Shown here piece after piece: positions 7,949 to 17,028 of a stretch of DNA of 64,000 nt. This DNA is from Arsenophonus nilaparvatae (lineage in GTDB: Bacteria; Pseudomonadota; Gammaproteobacteria; Enterobacterales; Enterobacteriaceae), in assembly GCF_000757905.1 (NCBI RefSeq), contig NZ_KN173624.1. One strand, 5' to 3'. The position numbers were made by a program, and so were the translations under genes. Numbering within the stretch: the stretch's first letter is position 1; the number at the start of each line of letters is the position of its first letter. The notes beneath the pieces were generated by a model, which was not told the DNA's origin, did no database searches, and was given only the letters and a program-made list of their open reading frames with translations.

Positions 7949-9129
7949 GGTGGCTTTTCTCCGATTGTCATCTCTTTTTCACTCAGCGGCCCCACGCTGC
8001 CATCGGCTTTCACCCCAATCACCTGTCGGGGCGCAGGCTTATCCGCGCGAGTCGTTTTCCTGTTGGTGTGCGCCATCGGCCCCTGGCCCAGGGTGAGTTC
8101 ACAGGTGTACCCGCTTTGGCGCGATAGGGCATGGCGAACTTCAGTAATCAGCCACACCCCGGACAGGCGACCAAAATCGGCCAGGCGCACGGTTAACCCG
8201 GCTTGATACGCCGTATTGCCGGCCAGCGCTACCGTCGCCACCCGTTGATATTCATTATGCCGGTTCAGCCCCGCACACACCTTGGCAGTCGCTTCTTCCC
8301 GGCTCCGTGCCCGGCTGTGCAGTCTTAAGGTATCGGCGCTGGTTGAACGTCCCTGTTTTTGAGGAGCCGTTTCTCGCGCCACGTCGCCTATCGTGCCATC
8401 GGCCTTGATACCGACCGTGACCAGTTGTTTGCGCTGGCTGTCCTGGTATTTCACCTTGCCCTGCTGGTAGATACGGTTAAGCGTATCGCGCAGGCTGTAA
8501 TGGCTGACGGCTTGCGGGGTAATGACGTTAACTGGCAAGGCTTCCCGCAATCTGACGCGCTCAGAAAAAATCAGCCTGCTCGGCGTGACTTTAACGATAT
8601 AGCCGTATTCCTCGGCCAGTCGGCGCAAAAAAGCCAGGTCGGTTTCATGTTGCTGCGTGACCCGGTCAAGGGGCAGCGGCGCAATCTGCCCTTCCAGTGT
8701 CAGGTGGTGTTTTTGGGCAATCCGGCGGGCGATGGCCGCCAGGCTGGTCTGCTCAAACGCCCGGTAGCTCCGGGTTCGCAGCGCGGTGGTCACTGAAGCG
8801 GATAACCCACGCAGCGACACCGTATCCGGCGGGCCACTGAGTTCTATTTCATCAATCGAAAAGGTGCCACAGGGACGTAATGGCGTGCCGACCCTGCCGA
8901 GCGCCAATGAGAGCGTGTCGCCTTTACCCGGATACCAGGCCCCACGCCATCGCCCGGCGCTGTCTTCCAGTTCGACCGTCAGCTCATCAGACTGGCCACT
9001 GAGCTGATCGGTAAAGCGGATCCCGAGCACGTCCGGGGTGATATCGTGCGTGATGTCCTTTTGGCCATAATGCAGGGTCCAGGTCGGGGCCGGTACCGCC
9101 TGCTGTCTTTGTGTCGTTAACGTAACCAT
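7945..9129 (-). CDS. Late control / tail hub protein D (P2 gpD-like)
   Basis: This 394-aa protein matches P2 gpD, the T4 gp27-like hub connecting the tail tube to the spike: TWTLHYGQKDITHDITPDVL at the N-terminus, DRVTQQHETDLAFLRRLAEEYG in the middle. Near the C-terminus is GVWLITEVRHALSR. It overlaps gpX upstream and gpV downstream by a few bases, so the genes are probably translationally coupled. Confidence 0.93.
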   Translation of the reverse strand: MVTLTTQRQQAVPAPTWTLHYGQKDITHDITPDVLGIRFTDQLSGQSDELTVELEDSAGRWRGAWYPGKGDTLSLALGRVGTPLRPCGTFSIDEIELSGPPDTVSLRGLSASVTTALRTRSYRAFEQTSLAAIARRIAQKHHLTLEGQIAPLPLDRVTQQHETDLAFLRRLAEEYGYIVKVTPSRLIFSERVRLREALPVNVITPQAVSHYSLRDTLNRIYQQGKVKYQDSQRKQLVTVGIKADGTIGDVARETAPQKQGRSTSADTLRLHSRARSREEATAKVCAGLNRHNEYQRVATVALAGNTAYQAGLTVRLADFGRLSGVWLITEVRHALSRQSGYTCELTLGQGPMAHTNRKTTRADKPAPRQVIGVKADGSVGPLSEKEMTIGEKPP

Positions 9130-9359
9130 GGCGGCGTCTCCTCCACGGTGTCCTGCGCGTTAATCAGCGGTATAGCCAAGGTGATGCCGGCAGGCAACAC
9201 CGGTGTAATGGGGATATCAGGATTGGCGGCAATGATCCGCACATAGCCCAATGCGTCACCGTAATAGTGGGCGGCCAGCGTATCCCAGCGCTCGCCCTCA
9301 CGGGTAATATGTTGCCAGACACCTGGCTTATGTTCTTCTTCATGTTGACTTGCAAACAT
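9117..9359 (-). CDS. Tail protein X with LysM domain (P2 gpX-like)
   Basis: The 80-aa protein is essentially one LysM-like domain: EGERWDTLAAHYYGDALGYV then RIIAANPDIP. P2 gpX is an essential small tail protein, probably near the hub. Length and place between U-type and D genes fit the family. Confidence 0.92.
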   Translation of the reverse strand: MFASQHEEEHKPGVWQHITREGERWDTLAAHYYGDALGYVRIIAANPDIPITPVLPAGITLAIPLINAQDTVEETPPWLR

Positions 9360-9375
9360 CGGCCTGTTCTCCTTT

Positions 9376-10257
9376 TTAGTGACGCGTCACCAGATGGCTC
9401 GTCAGACGGCTCAGCACCGGGGCGACGTCGTTCCAGGTACTGAGGGCACCGCCCACCTGACCGGCCACCGTATCCAGTGCACCGGGCAGTGCCTGGCCGG
9501 TACCGGGGGTCAGAGTACTGAGCGTGTTTTTCGCCTGGCTGGCCGTGGTCGCCACCTTGCCCGCCGCACGGGTCAGGTGACTGGCCGCAGGAAAATGGGC
9601 TTCCAGGCCGGCCAACAACGGCTGCGCCTGTATCAACGGGGTGGCCACCTCACCTAAGCTAGTAATGACCCCAGGGACGCGCGTTAACGCCGCGACCGGA
9701 TCCGTTTTCATCTGGCGCGCCACCCGGATCGCCTGTGAGGCCGTAGCCAGTGCCGACTGCGCCTGACGGGCCAGACCCATCGCCCGCGATAGCGGTGTAC
9801 CGCTGCCGATCGCCGGTGTTAGCCCGGCGGCTTTTCTGTTCAGTGTGGTGGCCATCGCCGGCGGCTTAAGCGGCTGGCGCAGATCGCCGGTAAATTCACG
9901 CAGACTGATATCGACCTCCAGGCATTGGGCGATACCGTCGGCATGGGCTAACAGCGTGCGACCGGTAAGCGTGCTGATCACAAAATGCCCCAGGTACTCG
10001 CCATTGCCGAGCACAAATGCCAGTGCCTGATGGGCACGACAGGCGGCCTGTAGCCGTTGCCATTGCGCGGTCGGTTGACAGTACTGCTGATGAAATCGCA
10101 CGCTGAGGCGATATTCATCCCCTTTATCGCCGACCCACTGCAGGCCGGGCTTACGGCCAATGCGCGCCTGTTCGGCAAACTCACCGCCGAGGGTCGCTTC
10201 CAGTGCGGTAAAGCCGGTCTGTAGCTGCACTTCAATCTCACCCAGGATCGCCAGCAT
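9376..10257 (-). CDS. Tail protein U (P2 gpU-like), long form
   Basis: The first 130 residues match gpU (GLQWVGDKGDEYRLSVRFH, HQALAFVLGNGEYLGHFVI), which helps end tail-tube polymerisation. The C-terminal 160 residues are Ala/Thr-rich and probably helical (ALATASQAIRVARQMK); P2 gpU itself is about 160 aa, so the extension is lineage-specific. It abuts the tape measure gene. Confidence 0.88.
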   Translation of the reverse strand: MLAILGEIEVQLQTGFTALEATLGGEFAEQARIGRKPGLQWVGDKGDEYRLSVRFHQQYCQPTAQWQRLQAACRAHQALAFVLGNGEYLGHFVISTLTGRTLLAHADGIAQCLEVDISLREFTGDLRQPLKPPAMATTLNRKAAGLTPAIGSGTPLSRAMGLARQAQSALATASQAIRVARQMKTDPVAALTRVPGVITSLGEVATPLIQAQPLLAGLEAHFPAASHLTRAAGKVATTASQAKNTLSTLTPGTGQALPGALDTVAGQVGGALSTWNDVAPVLSRLTSHLVTRH

Positions 10258-12644
10258 CAGTAAAAGTCCCTCCGTTGTTGTTGGTGCATCAGCTGCGCCA
10301 GGCGTTTTTCTAGCTCACGCACACTGATAGCCAGGGCTTCGCGTAACGCCGCTGGGGCCGCCTGGGACTGACCGTTTATCACAATCTGTGGGGCAAAGGT
10401 GATCTGTATGCCTGAAAATGCCTTCCCCTGACCGGCAGGGGGGATTGGGGTATCAGGCCAGTGGGGCACACGCGGGGAGGGCGGTTGCATCAGCGGCATC
10501 AGGCCGCCAACGGCGCGTTCTAACGCGGGCGTGGTACGGGTAATGCCCACCACCGCCCCCTGCACAATATTGTCCCCCAATCCGGCAAAGACCCGTGAGG
10601 GACTGTGTATGCCCAATGTCTCCTTAAACCAGCCTGAAACACTGTCCCCAAAATTGACAATCGTCTCTTTGGCGGCGGTTAACCGACTTTTGATGCCATT
10701 GACCAAACCCTCAATCAGCTGGCGACCCGCATCGGTAAAATGGGCAGGCAGTTCAATGTTGAAATAGCCCATCACCCCGGCGAAGGCTTTATAGAGCAGC
10801 CCCAGCGGCGACCCGTTAAGGATAAGTGCACCCACATCAGCAATACCGCCGGAAAACGCCTGTTTCACCTCGGCCCAGCGGGCCTGAAAGAAAGCGCTTA
10901 TCGGCGTCCAGTAGTGGTAAATCAGGTAAGCGCCGGCGGCAATCGCGGTGATAGTCAGGCCGATAGGGTTAAACATCAGTGCTCGCCCCAACCACAGCAG
11001 GGCATGACCAGCCAGGCGCAGGCCCGTCACCAGCCCACCGGCCAACACCTTACCTAATCGTCCTACGCTGCCTGCGAGTCGGCTTAAGCGCCCACCCATG
11101 CCGAAAGCACTCTGGAGTAACAGCCAGCCGGTACGCAGCCGGGTAAACCCACCCCACAGCAGGCGTATCGGCGAACCCAGCAGATTGAACGCCAACCTTG
11201 TGGCCAACAATCCCCCCTTAAACAACAGGAGCGCCCCCACGGTTTTGGCGATACCGCTGACCAGTTGAGGGTGGGTTTTGACCCAACCACTGGCGGCATT
11301 CAGATAAGGCAGAACCGTTTGCGTTAACGACAGTACGGCGGGGGAGAGTGATTCACCGATACTCAGTGACAGCTCTTGACTGGCAATGCCTAACTTTTTC
11401 ATCTGCTCAATCGGTGAGGCCAGCCGTTTTTTATAGTCGCCCAGCAGCACATTTTTATCGGCTGCCTGTAAATCGTCTGCGCGCATTTGCCGGTACTTGT
11501 CCATATTCGCGAGCATCGGACGCACAAAGGCCATTACCTGCATATCGGCAAACAGTTCACCTAAGCCAAAGTTCTGCTGCAGGGCCAGTAACGCCTTATC
11601 GCGCGCGGTATCGTCCTGCAGCGCCATCGCTGATTTAAATTGTGCCAGCGCCTCGGGACTCTTTTGTGCCAGATAGCTTTGCAGGGTATTCATCATCCCT
11701 TCAATCGGCGAAATCCCGTGCACTTTTTGTTGCATTAAGGACTTTTCAATATCGATACCGACATCCGCAAAGCGTTTTTGGGTTTCCGGGGCAAACACCT
11801 TTTCGAGAAAGTTTTTGAGATTATTGGCTGCTTCATCGGAGGTGCCTGCCCCCATCCTGGCTATCTGCAAGGCAGAGACCAGCTCCGCCACCGCCTCTTT
11901 ACCCTCAGCAATGCCTTTCATCTTTGGGGCCAGCTCGGGCAACCACTTCACCTGGTCAGCGATTTCAAATGACCCGGCCTTACCCCCTTGCGCCATGATG
12001 TTCTGTACCGCGGCAAAATCTTTCGCGGCAATGCCCAGCGACTGCTGGGTGGTCACCGCCGCCTGCGCCCACAGTTCAGCGGAGGTGCGGGTGGCGGTTG
12101 CGCCTCGGGCGATGTGTGGCAGGTAGGCGCGAATATCGTCCAGGCTGTCAATGTTATTGCCAATAAGCGCACTGGTGGCGGCCTGTAAATCGGACTGGGT
12201 CTGGTTGTATTGCTGGCTCCAGGCGCGGATATCGTTACCCATTGCCGCCTGGGTGGCACCGTCGTAACCGGCGGTGATCCCCATATCGACCAGGTTGTCC
12301 TGAAAGGTCATCGATTGTTTAACCGACGGCGCGACCGCACCCACCGCTGCCGCCGTGGTGGCACCTAACGCCAGACCTCGCCCCATTAAGGCGTGATGCT
12401 GTTGTCCGAGACGGGAAAGCGTCTGACCCACCCGACCCAGCTCACTATTGAGGCTACGTGCTGCCTGCACACCCAACTGACCGTAACGAGTGACCGCCTG
12501 GGTCAGTTGTTGCTGACGGGATTGCAGGCGATGGGTGGTTTCACTCAGGCTATTGAGGCTACGCCGTGAATCGCCCATCGCTGAGCGAAAGGCACCGGCC
12601 ACCGCTCCTTTGATCACCACCCCAATCGAAAATGTGCTCGACAC
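10257..12644 (-). CDS. Tail tape measure protein T
   Basis: At 795 aa this is the longest late gene. It has an N-terminal coiled-coil region (LNSLSETTHRLQSRQQQLTQ) and the TP901-type tape measure core (NLVDMGITAGYDG, IMAQGGKAGSFEIADQVKWL). Central hydrophobic segments follow (LFKGGLLATRLAFNLLGSPI; NPIGLTITAIAAGAYLIYHY), then a C-terminal HSPSRVFAGLGDNIVQG motif. The length sets tail length. It follows the E/E' frameshift pair, as in P2. Confidence 0.93.
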   Translation of the reverse strand: MSSTFSIGVVIKGAVAGAFRSAMGDSRRSLNSLSETTHRLQSRQQQLTQAVTRYGQLGVQAARSLNSELGRVGQTLSRLGQQHHALMGRGLALGATTAAAVGAVAPSVKQSMTFQDNLVDMGITAGYDGATQAAMGNDIRAWSQQYNQTQSDLQAATSALIGNNIDSLDDIRAYLPHIARGATATRTSAELWAQAAVTTQQSLGIAAKDFAAVQNIMAQGGKAGSFEIADQVKWLPELAPKMKGIAEGKEAVAELVSALQIARMGAGTSDEAANNLKNFLEKVFAPETQKRFADVGIDIEKSLMQQKVHGISPIEGMMNTLQSYLAQKSPEALAQFKSAMALQDDTARDKALLALQQNFGLGELFADMQVMAFVRPMLANMDKYRQMRADDLQAADKNVLLGDYKKRLASPIEQMKKLGIASQELSLSIGESLSPAVLSLTQTVLPYLNAASGWVKTHPQLVSGIAKTVGALLLFKGGLLATRLAFNLLGSPIRLLWGGFTRLRTGWLLLQSAFGMGGRLSRLAGSVGRLGKVLAGGLVTGLRLAGHALLWLGRALMFNPIGLTITAIAAGAYLIYHYWTPISAFFQARWAEVKQAFSGGIADVGALILNGSPLGLLYKAFAGVMGYFNIELPAHFTDAGRQLIEGLVNGIKSRLTAAKETIVNFGDSVSGWFKETLGIHSPSRVFAGLGDNIVQGAVVGITRTTPALERAVGGLMPLMQPPSPRVPHWPDTPIPPAGQGKAFSGIQITFAPQIVINGQSQAAPAALREALAISVRELEKRLAQLMHQQQRRDFY

Positions 12645-12678
12645 TGCGTCACCTGCCTCTGTTACACCCGATCACTCT

Positions 12679-12846
12679 TTATCGGTTTGCCCCGCGTTGC
12701 CCGTGCTCCTGCCGGATTTGGGCAGCCGCTTCCTGTAAATAGTCCTCAAACTCCATCACCGTCAGCGCATCCAGCTCACTCGGCTGCCAGCGGAACCATC
12801 TCGCCAACAGCGCCTGTGCCTGACGCAGTGCCTTCGGCGAGTGCAT
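12679..12846 (-). CDS. GpE'-like tail chaperone extension
   Basis: A 55-codon frame (MHSPKALRQAQALLARWF, then QPSELDALTVMEFEDYL) overlaps the 3' end of the E gene by 71 bases and ends before the tape measure. P2 E+E' and lambda G/GT make their long chaperone by frameshifting. Relative to E this frame is +1 (equivalent to -2), like the -2 shift reported for Mu rather than P2's -1. GCGGGGCTGG just before the ATG is a possible slip site. Independent initiation at the ATG is the alternative. Confidence 0.72.
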   Translation of the reverse strand: MHSPKALRQAQALLARWFRWQPSELDALTVMEFEDYLQEAAAQIRQEHGQRGANR

Positions 12847-13099
12847 CCAGCCCCGCAAACTGACGAAAGTGGCCTTGCAACTGTTGATAATCTACCAAAT
12901 CCATATTGTCGATATCTTCCGGTATCAGGCCGGTCATGCGGGCAATCAACAGGCTGTCCCAGTCATTGACGTTTTCACTTAAGCGACGTACCGCCTTGAT
13001 GTCACTGACCTTGAGCCGGTTTAAGCTGACCTGGGTTAGCCTTTCACCACTGCCCAGGGTATAAGGGTATTGCAAACGATAATGAATACAATCTGTCAT
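12776..13099 (-). CDS. Tail assembly chaperone E (P2 gpE-like)
   Basis: A protein of about 107 aa starting MTDCIHYRLQYPYTLGSGER and containing LKVSDIKAVRRLSENVNDWD, then MTGLIPEDIDNMDLVDYQQL. It is the first half of the tape-measure chaperone pair. The double ATG at 13102/13099 follows GAGGAG, so longer starts that overlap the tail-tube gene are unlikely. It lies between tube (FII) and tape measure, as in P2. Confidence 0.85.
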   Translation of the reverse strand: MTDCIHYRLQYPYTLGSGERLTQVSLNRLKVSDIKAVRRLSENVNDWDSLLIARMTGLIPEDIDNMDLVDYQQLQGHFRQFAGLDALAEGTASGTGAVGEMVPLAAE

Positions 13100-13121
13100 C
13101 ATCACTCCTCGGATTGTCAGG

Positions 13122-13646
13122 TTAAGCACCCAGATTGGCGCGATAATCGGTGAGCATATCTTCACCGTTGATTTTAAAAATATTGGCGATCACATCCAGC
13201 TCCAGCAGCACCTGGCCATCCATCACCTGCTTGATATAGCTGCAGGTAAAACTACTGCTCATCTCCGGCACCTCGTGCTGCTTGAAGCTGCCCAGACTAT
13301 TTTTGCTGAACATCACCGTCATAAACACCGCCACCGGCAGTTCATCCTGGCGACCCTGTGCCGGGTTATAGCGCTGCAGGCTGCCGCGACATTGCAGTGG
13401 ATACGCCTTGAAGGGATTGGCGGTACGCAGGGCCACCTCTTCATACAGACTGGTCCAGTGAATTTCCCCTTCCAGCTTGTCAAACCCCGCCGGTAACTGA
13501 ATTTTGCCTATCATCCCCAGCGCCTGATGCTCCTGCTGCACCACGTTGATTTCCGGTAGTTTGATTTCTTTTGCCCGACCTATCAGACTATTGCCGTCCA
13601 GATAGACATTGGCATTGGTCATAAAATGCAGTGCATTACCCGCCAT
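13122..13646 (-). CDS. Major tail tube protein FII
   Basis: The 174-aa protein matches the P2 FII tube family: TNANVYLDGNSLIGRAKEIK then LPEINVVQQEHQALGMIGKI, and later MDGQVLLELDVIANIFKING. It forms the rigid inner tube of the contractile tail and follows the sheath gene, as in P2. Confidence 0.93.
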   Translation of the reverse strand: MAGNALHFMTNANVYLDGNSLIGRAKEIKLPEINVVQQEHQALGMIGKIQLPAGFDKLEGEIHWTSLYEEVALRTANPFKAYPLQCRGSLQRYNPAQGRQDELPVAVFMTVMFSKNSLGSFKQHEVPEMSSSFTCSYIKQVMDGQVLLELDVIANIFKINGEDMLTDYRANLGA

Positions 13647-13682
13647 GACGCGCTCCTTCTTCTGTTTTTTGCTGTCTGGTTA

Positions 13683-15119
13683 TCATGATGAGACCTTGCT
13701 TTTCAGTATCGTCAGATAGTCATCGGTGATTTCTGTTTCAAAGGTCAGATGCTCCATGGGTGGCGGCGGGGTGTATTTGTAATTCAGTTTCAACTGCCCC
13801 AGACTGAGCGCATCCTTGGTGTTGTTCGCCGGGTCATACCAGCAGTGAAAGCCCAGCAGCGCCCCATCGGCAATCAACCTCCTGCCATAGCCATTGACCG
13901 ATTCGGTCAGCGCATCAATCAGCCCCTGATTAATGGGGCGATCAATATATTGCAGACTGAAATGGCGGATAGACTCATTAATCATGTCCCCGGTGCGCCG
14001 CACATTTTCAAAATTCTTCAGATGCGTCACGGTCGGCCAGGCCGCCGTGCGGTTGCCCCACAGGCGTAATCCGCTACCAAAACTGTTAAATACCGTGGTA
14101 ATGCCGTTCTGGTTAAGCAGATTGACCTCGCTATTGGCATCGTCAATACGCGCACTTAACGGGCGCTCAATCCCCACAATGCCCATCAGCGCCTGATTGG
14201 AAGACGACCACCAGAACCCTTTTTCACGGTCAACTTTGGCCCGCAGACCCGCCGCGCGTGCCGACAGCGGCTCCAGGCGAGTCTGGTTTGTTGCCTTGTC
14301 ATAGACCTTGACCTGCGGATAACACAGGCGCACCCGATCAGAGGCGGTATTAAAATTAATCGTGCCTTGTGGCCCCCGTCCAGCGATGGCCTGGGCAAAC
14401 GTCGTCCCCGCCGGAGCATCAATATAGGCGATGGCTTCACATTGGTGTGCCAGGGCTATCATAGCGGTGGCCACCGCATTTTGGTGCGAGAAGCCGGACG
14501 CAATCAGCAGCTTCGGGCGAAAACCAAACAGGCTGTCGGCATTTTCCAACGCTTTCATACCGGTACGCTGGTCGGCGGCATTGGTGGTGCCCAGAATGTC
14601 AGCAGCGGTGATTTTTGAGACATCCGGCGTATTATAGGTGACACTGACGGTGGCCCCCTGGGCAATACCGCCGGTGGTGACACGGATGACTTTGCCGGTT
14701 GCGGCGGCCACGGTATAGTCGGTCGCTACCTGATAGAGGGTCTGCCCATCGGCGCTTTTCACCACCATATCACCCACGGGTAACTGGCTCAGTGTGGCAC
14801 TGTGGTGCGTGCTATCGAAGGTGACACTTTCTGCGGTTATCGTTTTCTGATGGCTTTTGGGATCAAACACATTGACCACCAGAACCGTCCCGACACCGTG
14901 GTCATAGATAGCGCGCAAGGCTTGCGGCAGGGTAAATCCACTTCGCTCATCGCCAAACTGCGCGGCATCCTTTTCCGATGTACACAGGGTCAGGGTATTG
15001 ACCGGGCCTGTGGGCGCGGTACCGACCAGGCCAATCACGGACGATTCTCCCGTTTTGACCGGACGAGTCCCGCGTTCAATTTCCAGCGTATCAACGCCGT
15101 GATGGTGTTCTCTACTCAT
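13683..15119 (-). CDS. Tail sheath protein FI
   Basis: This 478-aa contractile sheath protein begins with HGVDTLEIERGTRPVKTGES, then SVIGLVGTAPTG. A conserved C-terminal domain includes RTGDMINESIRHFSLQYIDR and FETEITDDYLTILKSK. It overlaps the upstream 207-aa gene by four bases (ATGA). Confidence 0.95.
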   Translation of the reverse strand: MSREHHHGVDTLEIERGTRPVKTGESSVIGLVGTAPTGPVNTLTLCTSEKDAAQFGDERSGFTLPQALRAIYDHGVGTVLVVNVFDPKSHQKTITAESVTFDSTHHSATLSQLPVGDMVVKSADGQTLYQVATDYTVAAATGKVIRVTTGGIAQGATVSVTYNTPDVSKITAADILGTTNAADQRTGMKALENADSLFGFRPKLLIASGFSHQNAVATAMIALAHQCEAIAYIDAPAGTTFAQAIAGRGPQGTINFNTASDRVRLCYPQVKVYDKATNQTRLEPLSARAAGLRAKVDREKGFWWSSSNQALMGIVGIERPLSARIDDANSEVNLLNQNGITTVFNSFGSGLRLWGNRTAAWPTVTHLKNFENVRRTGDMINESIRHFSLQYIDRPINQGLIDALTESVNGYGRRLIADGALLGFHCWYDPANNTKDALSLGQLKLNYKYTPPPPMEHLTFETEITDDYLTILKSKVSS

Positions 15120-15739
15120 GGGGTGACCTCGTTACTTTTTGTGTCTAATGGCCCTTTGCCGCGTTTTCTGGCGGGCATCACTAACGCTGTGCTGACCGGC
15201 GCTTCGACGGGCCGGGCCTCATCAGCGGGAAGCGCCACGGTGTCGCCCGATGAGGTGATTGCCTGTGCCAACGGTGCCGTCATGATGGGGTCGACGGGGG
15301 TTGCTGCTTCCTGACCCAGAAAGGTTAAATAGCCCTGGGCTTCCAGCCCCAGCACATAATCGTTATCCATCGGCAGGGTCACTTCCTGACCCGGCCAGAA
15401 CATCACATCCAGGATGCGGCCATCCGGTAAACGTAACGAAGCACCGCCCATCTGTTCGCCGTCATAACGATAACGGGCCGGTTTGCCAGTCGGCTGCTGG
15501 GCCTGTTGTGATCGTTGTTCAAAATCAGTCAACGGTTTTGGCGGTTCAACGGGCGTATCGGGATAATCAAAGCCCAGGAAGGTCAGATAGCCCTGCGCTT
15601 CCAGCGAGACAATAAACGGATGATCGACCGGCACATCGACCACCTGACCGGGATAAAACATCACATCCTGGGTACGGCCATCAGCCAAACGCAGGGCCGC
15701 CCCATTCGGGGACTCACCGTTGTAGCGAAACTTCGCCAT
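15116..15739 (-). CDS. Phage protein with an internal tandem domain duplication
   Basis: I do not recognise this 207-aa protein by name; it lies where Mu encodes gp38, just before the sheath. It contains the same domain of about 52 residues twice: residues 4-56 (FRYNGESPNGAALRLADGR, DVMFYPGQ, LEAQGYLTFLG) and about 87-142 (YRYDGEQMGGASLRLPDGR, DVMFWPGQ, LEAQGYLTFLG). The tail after the second copy is Pro/Ala-rich and ends KRGKGPLDTKSNEVTP. It may be a small tail or neck adaptor; function unknown. Confidence 0.72.
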   Translation of the reverse strand: MAKFRYNGESPNGAALRLADGRTQDVMFYPGQVVDVPVDHPFIVSLEAQGYLTFLGFDYPDTPVEPPKPLTDFEQRSQQAQQPTGKPARYRYDGEQMGGASLRLPDGRILDVMFWPGQEVTLPMDNDYVLGLEAQGYLTFLGQEAATPVDPIMTAPLAQAITSSGDTVALPADEARPVEAPVSTALVMPARKRGKGPLDTKSNEVTP

Positions 15740-16211
15740 AAGCCACCTCGTTATTCTCTGTCTTCATGATATCTTCCCGGGTACGCGGTAAGGCCTCCTG
15801 CGGGGCGTCCTGCACAAACCAGGTTTCGGTCGCCACCGTCAGCGCGTATTGCCATAAACCCTCGGATTGCCCCAAAAAGACCTCATCAATCAACCACAGC
15901 GGGCGGCGACAGTCCGGCGGCATAAAGCCCCCCACGGCCTGACGCAGGGTATCGAGGGTGGCAATCGCCCCGTCGTTACCGTTAAGCTGGCGCATCACCA
16001 GGGTCAGCGTGAAATGCAGCACCCGCGGCTGGAATACCATGCCCACATCCTCAATGTCGCCAAAACGTGAGCGGGCAAAACTGAGCAGCACCGCACCGAG
16101 TGGATGGTTAAGATGAAAGCGTTCCGGCTGCTCAGGGAAGAAGGTGACCTCCAGCTGCGGTAAGCGTTTTGTCAGCAGGCCCAGGAGGGCGCGCATGATA
16201 TCGAGCGTCAT
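15714..16211 (-). CDS. Mu gp37-like head-tail protein
   Basis: The 165-aa protein resembles the Mu gp37 family by sequence (RFHLNHPLGAVLLSFARSRF, then VFQPRVLHFTLTLVMRQLNG) and by position between gp36-type and sheath genes. It probably contributes to the tail terminator or neck. Its 3' end overlaps the next gene by 26 bases. Confidence 0.72.
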   Translation of the reverse strand: MTLDIMRALLGLLTKRLPQLEVTFFPEQPERFHLNHPLGAVLLSFARSRFGDIEDVGMVFQPRVLHFTLTLVMRQLNGNDGAIATLDTLRQAVGGFMPPDCRRPLWLIDEVFLGQSEGLWQYALTVATETWFVQDAPQEALPRTREDIMKTENNEVAYGEVSLQR

Positions 16212-16672
16212 TCAAAGTCCTCCAGTAAGCCGCCGGGGCCGCTAAAGCGCGCCGGACGGGCATAAACATGAAAAGCCCCCGGCTCGGGGAGCACCTGACC
16301 ACTGGCGGCGATACCTAACGTCAATTTTCCGTCGCGCAAGGCTTCCAGCATTTTTAAGCTGCCTCGATAAACCTCTTTTATGGCTTCCGGCAATTGGCCT
16401 TCGGGACGACGCAGGTACAATCGATGGCTGACCAGATTGACCGCCATATCGCGCAGTACCGTGGGAACGGTTTCCAGTGGCAATACATAACGACCGCGCA
16501 GATGGGCATCAATCAGCTCATCGGCATAGCGAATGGCATCGTTCAGCACCTTGTCGTTAATCACATTGGGCAGGCCACCCATCAGCGCTTCGCCTGAGAC
16601 ATCCTGCGTCAGCTGAACCAGCGTATGACGGGAGAGCAATTGCCCGATATCCTCCAACGTGCAGTAGGCCAT
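16208..16672 (-). CDS. Mu gp36-like protein (DUF1320)
   Basis: The 154-aa protein begins MAYCTLEDIGQLLSRHTLVQ and includes AIRYADELIDAHLRGRYVLP, diagnostic of the DUF1320/gp36 neck adaptor family. It shares single-base junctions with both neighbours, indicating coupled translation. Confidence 0.87.
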   Translation of the reverse strand: MAYCTLEDIGQLLSRHTLVQLTQDVSGEALMGGLPNVINDKVLNDAIRYADELIDAHLRGRYVLPLETVPTVLRDMAVNLVSHRLYLRRPEGQLPEAIKEVYRGSLKMLEALRDGKLTLGIAASGQVLPEPGAFHVYARPARFSGPGGLLEDFE

Positions 16673-17025
16673 CAGATACCTCTGACCATGCGGATAATTT
16701 CACCCGCGGCAGTGGCCGCATCCAGAGCCACCCCCACCGTTGAAGCGGGCAGCCCGCCACCGGTTAATGCACTTTCCGATACCACCCGGCCTTCACTGTC
16801 GGCCTTGAGCAGCTCGCCCGCGCTAATCGCGGCGCCGGCCTCTACCGCCATGATGCCCAGCACATTAATCGGTACGCTGTCGCCTTTTTTACCGGAGACC
16901 TCGGCGACACCGAGTTCCGTCCCGGTGCCCTTAAAGGGTTTTGCCGTTATGCCCACCAGACGATGGGCGGTTAAATCTTCCACCGCCACGACGGTGGTGG
17001 TGAGTACCACCTGTTGTGTCACCAT
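16672..17025 (-). CDS. Probable capsid-associated protein (DUF2190-like)
   Basis: A 117-aa beta-rich, Gly/Ala/Val-rich protein (GIMAVEAGAAISAGELLKAD, VVSESALTGGGLPASTVGVA). DUF2190-type proteins next to major capsid genes often decorate or stabilise capsids. It follows the capsid gene closely. The assignment rests on composition and context. Confidence 0.65.
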   Translation of the reverse strand: MVTQQVVLTTTVVAVEDLTAHRLVGITAKPFKGTGTELGVAEVSGKKGDSVPINVLGIMAVEAGAAISAGELLKADSEGRVVSESALTGGGLPASTVGVALDAATAAGEIIRMVRGI

Positions 17026-17028
17026 CTT

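Noticed and set aside
11348..12188. Several plus-strand ORFs of 64-103 codons under the tape measure gene
   Set aside because: They are antisense frames within a GC-rich coding region; the minus-strand gene has clear family motifs.
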